Shown here piece after piece: positions 40,395 to 49,138 of a DNA stretch of 64,000 bases. Numbering within the stretch: the first letter of the stretch is position 1; the number at the start of each line of letters is the position of its first letter. Both the position numbers and the translations under genes were made by a program. The notes under the pieces were generated by a model, which saw nothing but the letters and a program-made list of their open reading frames with translations, was not told the origin of the DNA and made no database searches. Source of the DNA: a virus. The stretch covers positions 1-64,000 of IMG/VR virus record IMGVR_UViG_3300030090_003995. One strand, given 5' to 3'.

Positions 40395-40586
40395 ATGAGT
40401 TGGGATGATATATTAAAATTAGAAACTCCCCTACAAAAACCATTGAATGAAGCGTTAAGATTGTTAGAACCAACCACGCGCTATGAGATGGATGAAAGCA
40501 AGCAACAATACCAAGATTTAAGGAATGCTATTACTAAATTTTTAGAATGGGAACAAACGTTTCTACTGAGCCAAAGAAATAGGTGA
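40395..40586 (+). CDS. W-tag protein, 63 residues
   Basis: Tag MSWDDILKLE; short helical protein. ATG 40395 with AGGTGATTAAT. Unrecognised. Confidence 0.84.
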   Translation: MSWDDILKLETPLQKPLNEALRLLEPTTRYEMDESKQQYQDLRNAITKFLEWEQTFLLSQRNR

Positions 40587-40591
40587 TTAAA

Positions 40592-41149
40592 ATGGGTTGG
40601 GAAGATATTCTAAAATTAAGATACAAGCCACCGAAAAAATTTGGATACGAAAGTGATGCAGATTTCAAGAGAAGATTGGCAGCATACGACCGAAAATATC
40701 AAAGTGACAAAAGTAGAGGTGTTTTAGGAACAAGAGAAGAAATTGAAGCCGATGAGCAACGTAAGAAAGATAAATTTGCTCAAAATCAAAAAGAATTAGA
40801 GGAATCATCAATTGATTGGAATAAAGCACTAAACACTATGGTTTTGCTAGAAAAAGAAGTAAAACGTAGATTTGAACCGAGAGGTAATGACCCCGGAGAA
40901 AGGATGTTACAAAATGTATTTATAAATGCGGCTAATAAACCAATGCGAGAATTAGCAGATATTTACCTCGCTCAACCTAAAGGTTCAGAAGGCGGAATAA
41001 AAGAATGGAATAGAGCAAGAAGGTATCTTGCTCAAGTTTTACTTGACCCTCGATATGTTGGTCTGTTAAATAATTTAAGATTAGCGCGTGATGATGAGTC
41101 ATTAGAAAGGTTTCTTGAAAATAATGGGTTTGGAGATGGTTCTGAATGA
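40592..41149 (+). CDS. W-tag protein, 185 residues
   Basis: Tag MGWEDILKLR (Gly at position 2), then a basic region and a helical body. The leader AGGTGATTAAA before ATG 40592 is identical to those of 40122 and 39259, and the three tags are nearly identical, which suggests local duplication of leader plus tag. Confidence 0.86.
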   Translation: MGWEDILKLRYKPPKKFGYESDADFKRRLAAYDRKYQSDKSRGVLGTREEIEADEQRKKDKFAQNQKELEESSIDWNKALNTMVLLEKEVKRRFEPRGNDPGERMLQNVFINAANKPMRELADIYLAQPKGSEGGIKEWNRARRYLAQVLLDPRYVGLLNNLRLARDDESLERFLENNGFGDGSE

Positions 41150-41802
41150 GTGTTAGTTATTCACCTTCAAATTTAATTGGGATGGGCCAAGGTCAAAATT
41201 CAACAATGGGATTCACACCATTACAAATTGCTAGAATGCCCGGCCCTATTTCACCATACGAATATAAAAATATCAAAGAAAAAAAACAATTAAAGGAGAT
41301 TCGTAAAGTACTCAGTCCCGAGAAAAAGAAATTTTTATTTTTAAAATACGGTTTTAAATTCAATGTTAAACATAGATGTGTTGTTTGTGGTTCATATCAC
41401 GAATGGGAAGCATCAGATACAATGAGGCCACCAATTCCATTATCAGAGGTTCATAAAGGTAGACCATTAAAAGGTACATTATGTCCTAAACACGCGTCAA
41501 TGTACATTCAAATGGAGACTTTAGAACAACAAATTCTCGCAAACAATCACGGTTTAGAATTTAAAAAATACATTCCAAAGGCGAAAGTCCCTAAAATGAT
41601 GCAAAGGGGTCCATTAACAGATTTATCGCCAGCAGACGTTACAACTCTAGTATCAGCAGGTTGGGTTGTTGAACCACCAAAAGGAACAAAAGAAACACCA
41701 CATATGCAATATACTAGAATTATGTTGGAAGTTCAAGGGAAACTTTCACAGATACAAAAAATTATTCCTTTAATTGAGGTTGAAGAAAATGGTGAGAAGT
41801 AG
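41146..41802 (+). CDS. Zinc-binding head-region protein, 218 residues
   Basis: C78-x2-C81...C113-x2-H116 (CVVCGSYHEW; LCPKHASMY) is a probable zinc site. The first 40 residues are Gly/Pro/Met-rich and probably extended. Unknown role between capsid and connector genes. Confidence 0.82.
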   Translation: MSVSYSPSNLIGMGQGQNSTMGFTPLQIARMPGPISPYEYKNIKEKKQLKEIRKVLSPEKKKFLFLKYGFKFNVKHRCVVCGSYHEWEASDTMRPPIPLSEVHKGRPLKGTLCPKHASMYIQMETLEQQILANNHGLEFKKYIPKAKVPKMMQRGPLTDLSPADVTTLVSAGWVVEPPKGTKETPHMQYTRIMLEVQGKLSQIQKIIPLIEVEENGEK

Positions 41803-42442
41803 TACATTAAACTCGGCACTGGCGGATTCTCAGAATCAAAGTTTTAAGAGCATGAACAATCTCTTAACTTTGCAAGAGAACCATGTAGAAGAATTTTTCC
41901 AATATCACGGGCCTGAATTTATGAATGCCCTTGAAAAGTTAATGGAAGATGTTGTTCAAAGAGTAGTATCAAATATGTTAGCAAGTTTGGAATTTGTTTT
42001 AAACCCAGCATCAAACCATATTACATTACAAGAAAAATGTCTTTCAGAATATCAAAAAATTACTCAAGAAAACATTGACTTAGATATTCAAACTATTCTT
42101 GCTACGGCAGTAAATAGTGAAGTTATTCATCAACGTAAGATGGCTAAACAACAATATCTTGAAAGTCAAGGATTTAGCCCGCAAACAACTGGACAACAAT
42201 ATACAGTTGCTCAAGGTGTTGGAATGGGCGCAACATCCGGTGGAATGGCCGGAGGTGTAATGGGTATAAATCAAGGAATGCAGAGTGGTTATCCAATTCC
42301 GCCTAATGGTTACGACCAAATGAATAATCCTTATTGGATTGACCCACAAACAGGCCAAATGTCATATACCCCGCCTAGTGGTGGAATTGGCTTAGGCCAA
42401 AAAATGGCTAAAGCAGCAGCATGGGCAAAGTGGCTAGTGTGA
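41789..42442 (+). CDS. Structural protein candidate with Gly-rich tail
   Basis: 217 residues: N-terminal helical part (about 1-125) and a Gly/Met/Pro-rich C-terminus ending AAAWAKWLV. ATG 41789 overlaps the upstream gene by 14 bases. Its sequence is the sort seen in virion proteins, but no family is recognised. Confidence 0.78.
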   Translation: MVRSSTLNSALADSQNQSFKSMNNLLTLQENHVEEFFQYHGPEFMNALEKLMEDVVQRVVSNMLASLEFVLNPASNHITLQEKCLSEYQKITQENIDLDIQTILATAVNSEVIHQRKMAKQQYLESQGFSPQTTGQQYTVAQGVGMGATSGGMAGGVMGINQGMQSGYPIPPNGYDQMNNPYWIDPQTGQMSYTPPSGGIGLGQKMAKAAAWAKWLV

Positions 42443-42456
42443 GGGGGTAAAATTGG

Positions 42457-44226
42457 ATGGCTCTCAAATATTCTTGGTTTAAACTTGACAAAGATGAAAA
42501 GTTTGAAAGCCATAATTTTGAGCAACAAGAGATTACTGAACCCAAATTAAAATATATTTTTGGTTTGTACTTGTTTGATTTAAAAAATAAAGCGGAGTTA
42601 GATATTGTTCCTGCTAGATTAAAAGATATTAAATCTAGAACTATTGGCGACTATACAGATATTGACGTTAATAATCCGCCTGATTCTGTTTGGTCTGATG
42701 ACCATACCACAGAATTGTTGAGCAAAATTGATAATGCTAGGCGAAGCCTTCTTCAAATGGATTTAGATGATGCGATTAAAAATTATACCGGTGCAAAACA
42801 TAAAGTAAATGTTGGTGGAAAAGAAGAAGAAATATTAGAAGCGTTATATTTAGATGTAGATGAAAAAAGTTGGGATGTTGAGGATGTTGTCAACGAGGAA
42901 TTACATGAAATGTTTTATAGACCAGTTTTTACTACTAAAGATGAAAAATTAAAGAAAAAGCAATTGATGTTATTAAATCCTATAGAGGTTGAAAATAAAC
43001 AAGATTATAAGAGATTAGTTAAATTAGATTTAGATGATTGGCAGAAGATAATTGATTCTAATATTAATATGCCTAAATTTATAAATATTGTTAAAGGTAA
43101 AAAGGGAAATAAAATAACCCTCACATTAAATATAGATTTCTCAAGTTCAGATGCACAAATTAATGCTGTTAAAAAAATCTTTCCCGGCCAAAAAGTAAAA
43201 TTTATGCCTTCTAGAGAAGAACTTAAATCTACTTCAACTGTTGCACAAATTAGAATGCCAGCGCAAAATGCTGAAGGGGCTAAAGGAGAGTATAAACGTG
43301 AATTGGCAAGTCCTGACGAAATTAGAGATTACAATTATCACGCCTTGGAAGATGCTGTAGATTTAAATGAAGATGAAGAAGGGTTAAAAAATGTATTGAT
43401 GGCACTAAATGAATTTTCAAAAGAATCACAGATACAAGAGTCTCTACCGCCCCTAAAAACAACAAGAGTCAAAACTACTTACGGAGATATATTAGTCCAA
43501 GGTGTTCCATTTGATGCTGAAGATTACATAGATGGTTTAGAAGTTGAAATTTCTGATAAAGATAGTGGTGAAATACTCGAAACAGTTTTTGGTACTTTAG
43601 AAGAATTGAAGAAAGACCCTAGATTTGAGAAAGTTTTGGCTAAATATGAAACTTCTAAAAGAAAAGCAGATAGATATATTGATAAACTAAAAAAGGATGC
43701 TAAAAAAATAAGAGATAATTTAGCAAAAACTAAGAAAAAAAGACAAGAGATTAACTTCACTGGCACTTCAAATGTAGCACTAAAAGAAATGTTTCAGAGC
43801 GAAAGTCAAGAGTCTTTAAAGGATATAACATTAAATTGGATAAGAAATATAAATTCTGATGGTAGTTTGTATAGATTATTTCAACAAATACTTTTACCAA
43901 TGAGTGTAACTTCTCAAGGTGATTACAAAATAGTTATTCAATTGAATAAGAAAGGTTTAAATTATTCCGGACAAGTTAAAAGGTGGCAATATATTCAAAC
44001 TGCAGAATTAGATACTAAATTTTTAAGTATGCCTTCAGGCCGCCAATCAAGGGTTAAATTAGATATTGGTAGAAAAACCGATAAAGGAAAAACTGAAAGT
44101 ATGCGGGGTGATTATCGTACAGATATGGGTTTAGGGTATAATCCAGTAAGACAGTTTTTAACTAAATTTGTAACAAATAGGCTATCAAAACTAGATAAAG
44201 CAATCGAATCTTTAAGGAGGAATTAA
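42457..44226 (+). CDS. Large hypothetical protein, 589 residues
   Basis: Starts MALKYSWFKLDKDEKF, without the tag arrangement. Alternating helical and beta segments, very basic stretch at about 390-435. Directly precedes the connector gene; possibly a minor virion protein. Confidence 0.84.
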   Translation: MALKYSWFKLDKDEKFESHNFEQQEITEPKLKYIFGLYLFDLKNKAELDIVPARLKDIKSRTIGDYTDIDVNNPPDSVWSDDHTTELLSKIDNARRSLLQMDLDDAIKNYTGAKHKVNVGGKEEEILEALYLDVDEKSWDVEDVVNEELHEMFYRPVFTTKDEKLKKKQLMLLNPIEVENKQDYKRLVKLDLDDWQKIIDSNINMPKFINIVKGKKGNKITLTLNIDFSSSDAQINAVKKIFPGQKVKFMPSREELKSTSTVAQIRMPAQNAEGAKGEYKRELASPDEIRDYNYHALEDAVDLNEDEEGLKNVLMALNEFSKESQIQESLPPLKTTRVKTTYGDILVQGVPFDAEDYIDGLEVEISDKDSGEILETVFGTLEELKKDPRFEKVLAKYETSKRKADRYIDKLKKDAKKIRDNLAKTKKKRQEINFTGTSNVALKEMFQSESQESLKDITLNWIRNINSDGSLYRLFQQILLPMSVTSQGDYKIVIQLNKKGLNYSGQVKRWQYIQTAELDTKFLSMPSGRQSRVKLDIGRKTDKGKTESMRGDYRTDMGLGYNPVRQFLTKFVTNRLSKLDKAIESLRRN

Positions 44227-44228
44227 TA

Positions 44229-45323
44229 ATGGTTAAGTTATCATCACCATCTGACTATACGGCAGTAAATCCTAACTATGCTATTGGGCAAGGGTATTAC
44301 ACTAACGAAGATAAAATAGCAGATTTACTACAAATACCATCTTTCTCCGCCACGACCAATCCATCTTACGACCAAGTGGGCGACATTATTAAGGATGTAG
44401 AAGACGAAATAGATGAAAAAACCGGAATGTCGTTTAGACCAATCATTTACGCGAATGAGATGCACAATTTTCGTAGTCCAACGGGCGGGTCTTTGCGAAA
44501 GTGGCCCTCATGGTGGTCAGACTACGTTGGTTTTTGCCAACTAAACCACAGACATATCCGCAAAATGATTAGAATAGAAGTTTGGCAGGGAAATAGGTGG
44601 ACAGACCTTTGTTCGGCAACTGCAAAGGTTAGCGTGTCTAATGACCAAGTTGGTTCTAGCGGTTCTATTACACTAACATTACCTAATAACGTAACATTCG
44701 TTTTAAATAAAGGAACGACAAATAGCCAATACAATAATGCCTATGGTGCTAAAACTATTGCTCAAGAAATTTGTCATTTAATAAATGAAACCTTTCCTTC
44801 AATAACTGCTAGATTTACAGGTGCTACTGCTTCTAAATCTTTAGTGGGTTCAGATGGAACTAATGTTTCTGATTTCTTTTATGCTACTGTAAATACAGAA
44901 GATGAAACTGAAGTTATAATTTCTTCATTATTACCCGGCGATGATGGGTCACAATGTTCTATTGCAGTAACAGGTTCGGGTTTAACTAAAAGCGATTTTA
45001 CAGATAATGAAGAAATGAAACGTCTTGGTACATGGTGGAAAGTAGATGAAGAAGGCCGTATTTTCTTTAGAACCAAATTTCCTTATATGGAAAAAAATTC
45101 AATTCGTATGACTTATATTGCAGGTAATCCTAGAGTTCCCGGAATTATTTCTCAAGCAGCAACAAAAATGTCAGCGATGGAAATTTTACGGCATGATGAC
45201 CAAACAGTGTTAATTGCAGAATCAGGTTCACAAATTGATATTAAAACTAAATACGACTTGTTAAAACAAGAAGCCGCAGAATTATTGAAACTTACAAGAG
45301 AAACTATCTTTTTGATTGAGTGA
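44229..45323 (+). CDS. Head-tail connector candidate
   Basis: 364 residues. N-terminal VGDIIKDVEDEIDEKTGM and the C-terminal helices (AAELLKLTRETIF) resemble HK97 gp6-type adaptor proteins. A beta-rich insertion of about 130 residues (VSVSNDQVGSSGSITLTLPN ... SLLPGDDGSQCSIAV) makes it much longer than the usual 100-200. Its position between head and tail genes fits. Confidence 0.7.
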   Translation: MVKLSSPSDYTAVNPNYAIGQGYYTNEDKIADLLQIPSFSATTNPSYDQVGDIIKDVEDEIDEKTGMSFRPIIYANEMHNFRSPTGGSLRKWPSWWSDYVGFCQLNHRHIRKMIRIEVWQGNRWTDLCSATAKVSVSNDQVGSSGSITLTLPNNVTFVLNKGTTNSQYNNAYGAKTIAQEICHLINETFPSITARFTGATASKSLVGSDGTNVSDFFYATVNTEDETEVIISSLLPGDDGSQCSIAVTGSGLTKSDFTDNEEMKRLGTWWKVDEEGRIFFRTKFPYMEKNSIRMTYIAGNPRVPGIISQAATKMSAMEILRHDDQTVLIAESGSQIDIKTKYDLLKQEAAELLKLTRETIFLIE

Positions 45324-45328
45324 TTAAT

Positions 45329-45733
45329 ATGTCATGGACTAATATTCTAAAAAATGAGTCTCATTTTATTTGGAATGCAGATATATTTTCTTGGTCTGAT
45401 AAGCACAAAGAGTGGCTTGAAAGTTTAGATTGGGGTCAAATTAGACAATACAAAACAGGATTTCCAATTTGGCAGATAGAAAAACACTTCAATTCTCAAA
45501 TTACTGACTTAAAGGGAATTATGGATAAGGCATGGGAAGCCCTTTCAGAAAATCTTGAAGATAAAAAAGAGTTACAGCAATTAAGTGATAGTTTAGGTAA
45601 TCAATATCAAGAGATGATAACAGGGATTCTTAATCATGCTAATGATGCATTTAGACAAATAGCAGGAATTCAATATGATTTGGCAAGTCAAGATGAAGCA
45701 ACAGGAGCAGTTAAACTAAAGTGGGTGGAATAA
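45329..45733 (+). CDS. W-tag protein, 134 residues
   Basis: Tag MSWTNILKNE, helical body with Trp-rich segment (WSDKHKEWLESLDWGQIR). ATG 45329 after GTGATTAAT. Unrecognised. Confidence 0.86.
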   Translation: MSWTNILKNESHFIWNADIFSWSDKHKEWLESLDWGQIRQYKTGFPIWQIEKHFNSQITDLKGIMDKAWEALSENLEDKKELQQLSDSLGNQYQEMITGILNHANDAFRQIAGIQYDLASQDEATGAVKLKWVE

Positions 45734-46011
45734 TGACGTGGGATACTGTTCTTAAAGTTAGAAGAAAAATAAATATGCCTCATTTAAAAAGAATTGTAGA
45801 CCATATTTTACCAAACATGGTTGAAGATGAATTTGCGTTATCAGATTTAGCAAAAATGGTTACAACGACTTATTTAGAATATAATCCTAATACTAAACGG
45901 GCGTTAAATATATCCTCTATTTTAAGTCAAATGTTACAAAATAGAGGATATGAGCAGTTTTATAAATATTCTAAGGGTCAACGTTTAACTTATTATAGGA
46001 AAGTGCAATAA
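45733..46011 (+). CDS. W-tag protein, 92 residues, possible winged helix
   Basis: Tag MTWDTVLKVR, then a helical domain whose NISSILSQMLQNRGYEQF and final beta segment parallel SLKSILGRILQTKGW in the 7648 product. TAATG overlaps on both sides. It is the last tagged gene of the operon. Confidence 0.85.
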   Translation: MTWDTVLKVRRKINMPHLKRIVDHILPNMVEDEFALSDLAKMVTTTYLEYNPNTKRALNISSILSQMLQNRGYEQFYKYSKGQRLTYYRKVQ

Positions 46012-46220
46012 TGGTTACAATTAAAGATATAGAAATTAGACTTAGAAATGGTCAAACTTTAATTGATGATTTAATTAAAAAGGAGAGAGACTTGGAAACT
46101 CTTTATCAAGAAACTATGGGCGTTTCATTTGAAATAGATGAAGATAAAATAGCACAAAAGTTTTATGATGAAATATTAAAAGATTTACAAAAATTCGCAA
46201 AAGAGCGGGGGATTTATTAA
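46011..46220 (+). CDS. 69-residue hypothetical protein
   Basis: Helical: MVTIKDIEIRLRNGQTLIDD, acidic middle. One-base overlaps with both neighbours. Unknown. Confidence 0.8.
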   Translation: MVTIKDIEIRLRNGQTLIDDLIKKERDLETLYQETMGVSFEIDEDKIAQKFYDEILKDLQKFAKERGIY

Positions 46221-46801
46221 TGGATGAAACTACATATTTAGTGGCATTAATTGACCCATCAGGTTATTCAGATGATGGCGCAACAGTATCTTCAATAAAT
46301 GGTGCTGCTTTCTCTTCGACAAATACTTGGGCTAAATCAGCAGAAGCAGTATTAGGTGGTTCTTGGGCTACTTTAGTAGGAACACCAACAGTGGTTGATA
46401 TTAGAAATATGACTAAAAATAAAGCCATGCGATATGATTTATCAGCAGGTGATATTATTATTGTATATGAAAGTGGTCAAACGATTGAATATCCTACTAT
46501 TTCTTGGGATGTTCGTAATGAATTTTATAACATGACAATAGATATTAGAACCCTTCAAGACGAAAGAGGTGCTTCCGACGCAAACTTTGCCCGCAGCAGA
46601 TTGGAAAACCTTTACAAAGTCTTACGACATAGATTGGAACAGAACCGCAAGGGTGCGACAATTACATTATCCGATGGCGAATCTTTAAAGATGAATCAAT
46701 TATTTGTAGGAAATAGAACTGAATCAAATAATAGAAACAAAAGATTATTCGGATATAAATTAACCGCTGATATGAAAAAGTACGCGGTGGCTTTACCTTA
46801 G
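46220..46801 (+). CDS. Tail completion/terminator-like protein
   Basis: 193 residues with an alpha/beta pattern (TIEYPTISWDVRNEFYNMTI ... LENLYKVLRHRLEQNR) typical of tail terminators or neck proteins, placed directly before the tail tube gene. Context-based. Confidence 0.6.
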   Translation: MDETTYLVALIDPSGYSDDGATVSSINGAAFSSTNTWAKSAEAVLGGSWATLVGTPTVVDIRNMTKNKAMRYDLSAGDIIIVYESGQTIEYPTISWDVRNEFYNMTIDIRTLQDERGASDANFARSRLENLYKVLRHRLEQNRKGATITLSDGESLKMNQLFVGNRTESNNRNKRLFGYKLTADMKKYAVALP

Positions 46802-46829
46802 TAAGTAAGTAAAAAAAAGGTGATTAAAA

Positions 46830-48368
46830 ATGGCAATTAATAGCGAAGTATTTCTGGGTAGTGGCGCAAGTTTAATGTTTGTGCCAGAATTAGATTTTTA
46901 TGTGAAACCAAGCGCAAATCCGGCAACAGATGATACATCAGTTGCTTTCCATAGTGATATAACTTGGGCTAAATTAGTAACTAATTTATACACTGGTTGT
47001 ACATTAGAACTGCGTAATGCTTCAAATAATTTTATTTCCTCACATAAAGTAACTAGTAATACATATAATACTCTACATTTTACACCAAAAGTTACTGCAA
47101 CAGGAACATTAACTAATTATTACTATATTTTAAAAGGTTTTGCTGCTCCATTACCCGCACCTGATGGTTCAGGACACGCAAGACTATGTGCAGACAATTG
47201 GTTAGGTTTAGTAGAAAGTGCTACTTTTCCTAACATTGATATTGAAATGAGACAAATGAATAATCAATTAGGTGGGACTAGAAATTTTAGTCATCAATTT
47301 AAAGGGATTGAAACTACTTCAGGAGGAAATCTTGGACTTGTTCTTACTCACCCATGTTGGCTATATTATTTCTTAGGCAAAGCCGGGACTGTAACACCTC
47401 ATACTGATTTAATTACTGCTAACACAGGTCTTAATTCTGATGTTAGGGCATCATCTACAAATGGTTTATTTATTGATAATGGGGCGCATTTAGCACAAGG
47501 TCCGATTTTCTACCGTTCTATTGGTGATAAAGTAGTTCCACCACTTATGAAAGGGGCAGATGCTTATGGAAGTATGGATTTAGTGGCTTTACCAACATTG
47601 GCTAATAAATTAATTACATACGCTTTTACAGAAGCAAATGGTGTAAGTTTACCTTCCTTTTCACTTGAACAAAATTTAAGTAAATTGGAAGATAGTGATG
47701 CGTATGTTGATTCTACTGAAACTAATGAATCTCATAACTTTGTTCGAATCGCAAGAGGAAATAGAGTTAATACATTGACATTAACTGCTAATGAAAATGA
47801 AGAAGTTAAAATGACTTTAGATTTAAATAGTAGCACTATTGATACACCAACAACTGATTATACATATCAAGGGAGAAGAGGTGTAACTGCTGATTCTAGT
47901 TTATTTAACAATAATGCTAGCCAAGATTCATATAATGAACCATATTTCTTTACTGACGGTGTTATTTCTATTTATGGTCAAACCTTTTTAAAGATTCAAT
48001 CTTTCTCATTAACAATGAATAATAACTTAATGGATAAGAGATATGTTGGTATGGCAAATAAAAAAGTCAAAGATTCTATCCCAGCACAAAGAACATATGA
48101 AATATCATTCAGTGCTTTAGTTACAGATTCAAAATTATTTAATGAATTAAGACAAGCCGGTGAAAATACTAGTAATGATATGACATTGACCTTTACTAAG
48201 GCAAATAATACTAATGAAACATTTAATATTACTTTCCAAAATTATATCACAAATTCTGCAAATTGGACTATTCCGGAAGATAGAGGCCCAGTTACTGTTG
48301 ATATGACAGTAAATCCTAGAACGATGAGTAGTTGCACAGCAACAACAAATTGGGTTTTACAGGGGTGA
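46830..48368 (+). CDS. Major tail tube protein
   Basis: 512 residues, beta-rich. Contains the phrase FPNIDIEMRQMNNQLGGTRN and SFSLEQNLSKLED typical of siphovirus tube proteins, a NNNLMDKRYVGMA-type loop, and a C-terminal FNITFQNYITN strand region. The strong leader GGTGATTAAAA matches that of the capsid gene, consistent with high expression. Longer than the usual 200-350, so it probably has extra surface domains; about 65-110 resembles a module repeated in the hub protein. Confidence 0.8.
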   Translation: MAINSEVFLGSGASLMFVPELDFYVKPSANPATDDTSVAFHSDITWAKLVTNLYTGCTLELRNASNNFISSHKVTSNTYNTLHFTPKVTATGTLTNYYYILKGFAAPLPAPDGSGHARLCADNWLGLVESATFPNIDIEMRQMNNQLGGTRNFSHQFKGIETTSGGNLGLVLTHPCWLYYFLGKAGTVTPHTDLITANTGLNSDVRASSTNGLFIDNGAHLAQGPIFYRSIGDKVVPPLMKGADAYGSMDLVALPTLANKLITYAFTEANGVSLPSFSLEQNLSKLEDSDAYVDSTETNESHNFVRIARGNRVNTLTLTANENEEVKMTLDLNSSTIDTPTTDYTYQGRRGVTADSSLFNNNASQDSYNEPYFFTDGVISIYGQTFLKIQSFSLTMNNNLMDKRYVGMANKKVKDSIPAQRTYEISFSALVTDSKLFNELRQAGENTSNDMTLTFTKANNTNETFNITFQNYITNSANWTIPEDRGPVTVDMTVNPRTMSSCTATTNWVLQG

Positions 48369-48372
48369 TTAA

Positions 48373-48501
48373 ATGGGTAAAGGATATTCATATGATGAAA
48401 TTGTTAAACGTAATTTGGCTGAAAAAAGTAAGCCAAAAAAGAAATCAATTAATAAAAAAACTGAAACTAAAAAGGAGACTGAAGAGAAACCTGAAGAGTA
48501 A
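48373..48501 (+). CDS. 42-residue Lys-rich protein
   Basis: MGKGYSYDEIVKRNLAEKSK, then alternating Lys/Glu. Starts with GGGGTGATTAA upstream, directly after the tail tube gene. Likely disordered; function unknown. Confidence 0.68.
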   Translation: MGKGYSYDEIVKRNLAEKSKPKKKSINKKTETKKETEEKPEE

Positions 48502-48558
48502 ACATAATTTTCCACCACAGTATGTGTGTATGTAAAAGTGGTAGGTGGAAGTGATGAA

Positions 48559-48930
48559 ATGTTTGATGAAAAGAAAATTGTAACGAACAAAGAGACCTTA
48601 TTTGTGTTGAATGAGAGTGAACTACATTATATTAAAGTAGCACCTGATTCAGAAGAATATTTAAAAATATGGATTAAACAACCAACTTGGCTACAAGTAG
48701 AACAAGCAGTTAATTCTGTTCTAAAACTTAATGCTAGGACTCAAGACATGGATTTAGATTTAAACGCCATGTATAAATATATGGTTGATAATTTTATTGA
48801 CAAGACTGAGCCTCATCTCAGTTCTGTCGATTTACTACGACTCACGCCCTTTGTGGGCAATCAGATTAAAGAGATTCTCCCAAATCCTTTCAAGGATTTA
48901 CAGGGGGATGAAGTAAAAAACGAAGATTGA
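48559..48930 (+). CDS. Tail assembly chaperone, first part (G-like)
   Basis: 123 residues. Its place between tail tube and tape measure, small size and helical C-terminus match gpG-type chaperones. Near its 3' end lies the slippery heptamer A AAA AAC (48915-48921) in the correct phase; a -1 shift there enters the 48927-49133 frame. ATG 48559 is preferred over the longer upstream frame. Confidence 0.75.
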   Translation: MFDEKKIVTNKETLFVLNESELHYIKVAPDSEEYLKIWIKQPTWLQVEQAVNSVLKLNARTQDMDLDLNAMYKYMVDNFIDKTEPHLSSVDLLRLTPFVGNQIKEILPNPFKDLQGDEVKNED

Positions 48931-48960
48931 AGGCGGCGATTAAAGGTGGAAAATCCACAC
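48915..48960 (+). promoter_or_regulatory. Programmed -1 ribosomal frameshift site
   Basis: Slippery sequence A AAA AAC in phase X XXY YYZ relative to the G-like frame (GTA AAA AAC). It is followed 22 bases on by the small hairpin GTGGA-AAA-TCCAC (48945-48957), which could act as stimulator. After slippage the next codons (CGA AGA TTG AAG) run into the T-like frame without a stop. Such shifts between tail chaperone genes are conserved in long-tailed phages. Confidence 0.75.
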
Positions 48961-49133
48961 CTCAAGACGCTTCCCTAATTATCGTTTATACCTTAGCGAA
49001 AGCATTAGCAATTAGCCCATTAGAAGTTTATAAGATGCCGGCACCATTAGTGCAAGATTTATTATCAGTTCATTTTGTTATGGAAGAAATTAAATCTGAT
49101 GAAATGCAAAAATCTTTAAAAAGTGTGAAGTGA
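48927..49133 (+). CDS. Tail assembly chaperone, second part (T-like)
   Basis: 68 residues if started at TTG 48927, but better seen as the C-terminal domain of a G-T fusion made by -1 frameshifting at 48915-48921. The frame is open upstream only back to TGA 48909-48911, exactly spanning the slippery site. Helical (ASLIIVYTLAKALAISPLEV). In tailed phages the fusion recruits tape measure during tail assembly. Confidence 0.75.
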   Translation: MKAAIKGGKSTPQDASLIIVYTLAKALAISPLEVYKMPAPLVQDLLSVHFVMEEIKSDEMQKSLKSVK

Positions 49134-49138
49134 TTTAT

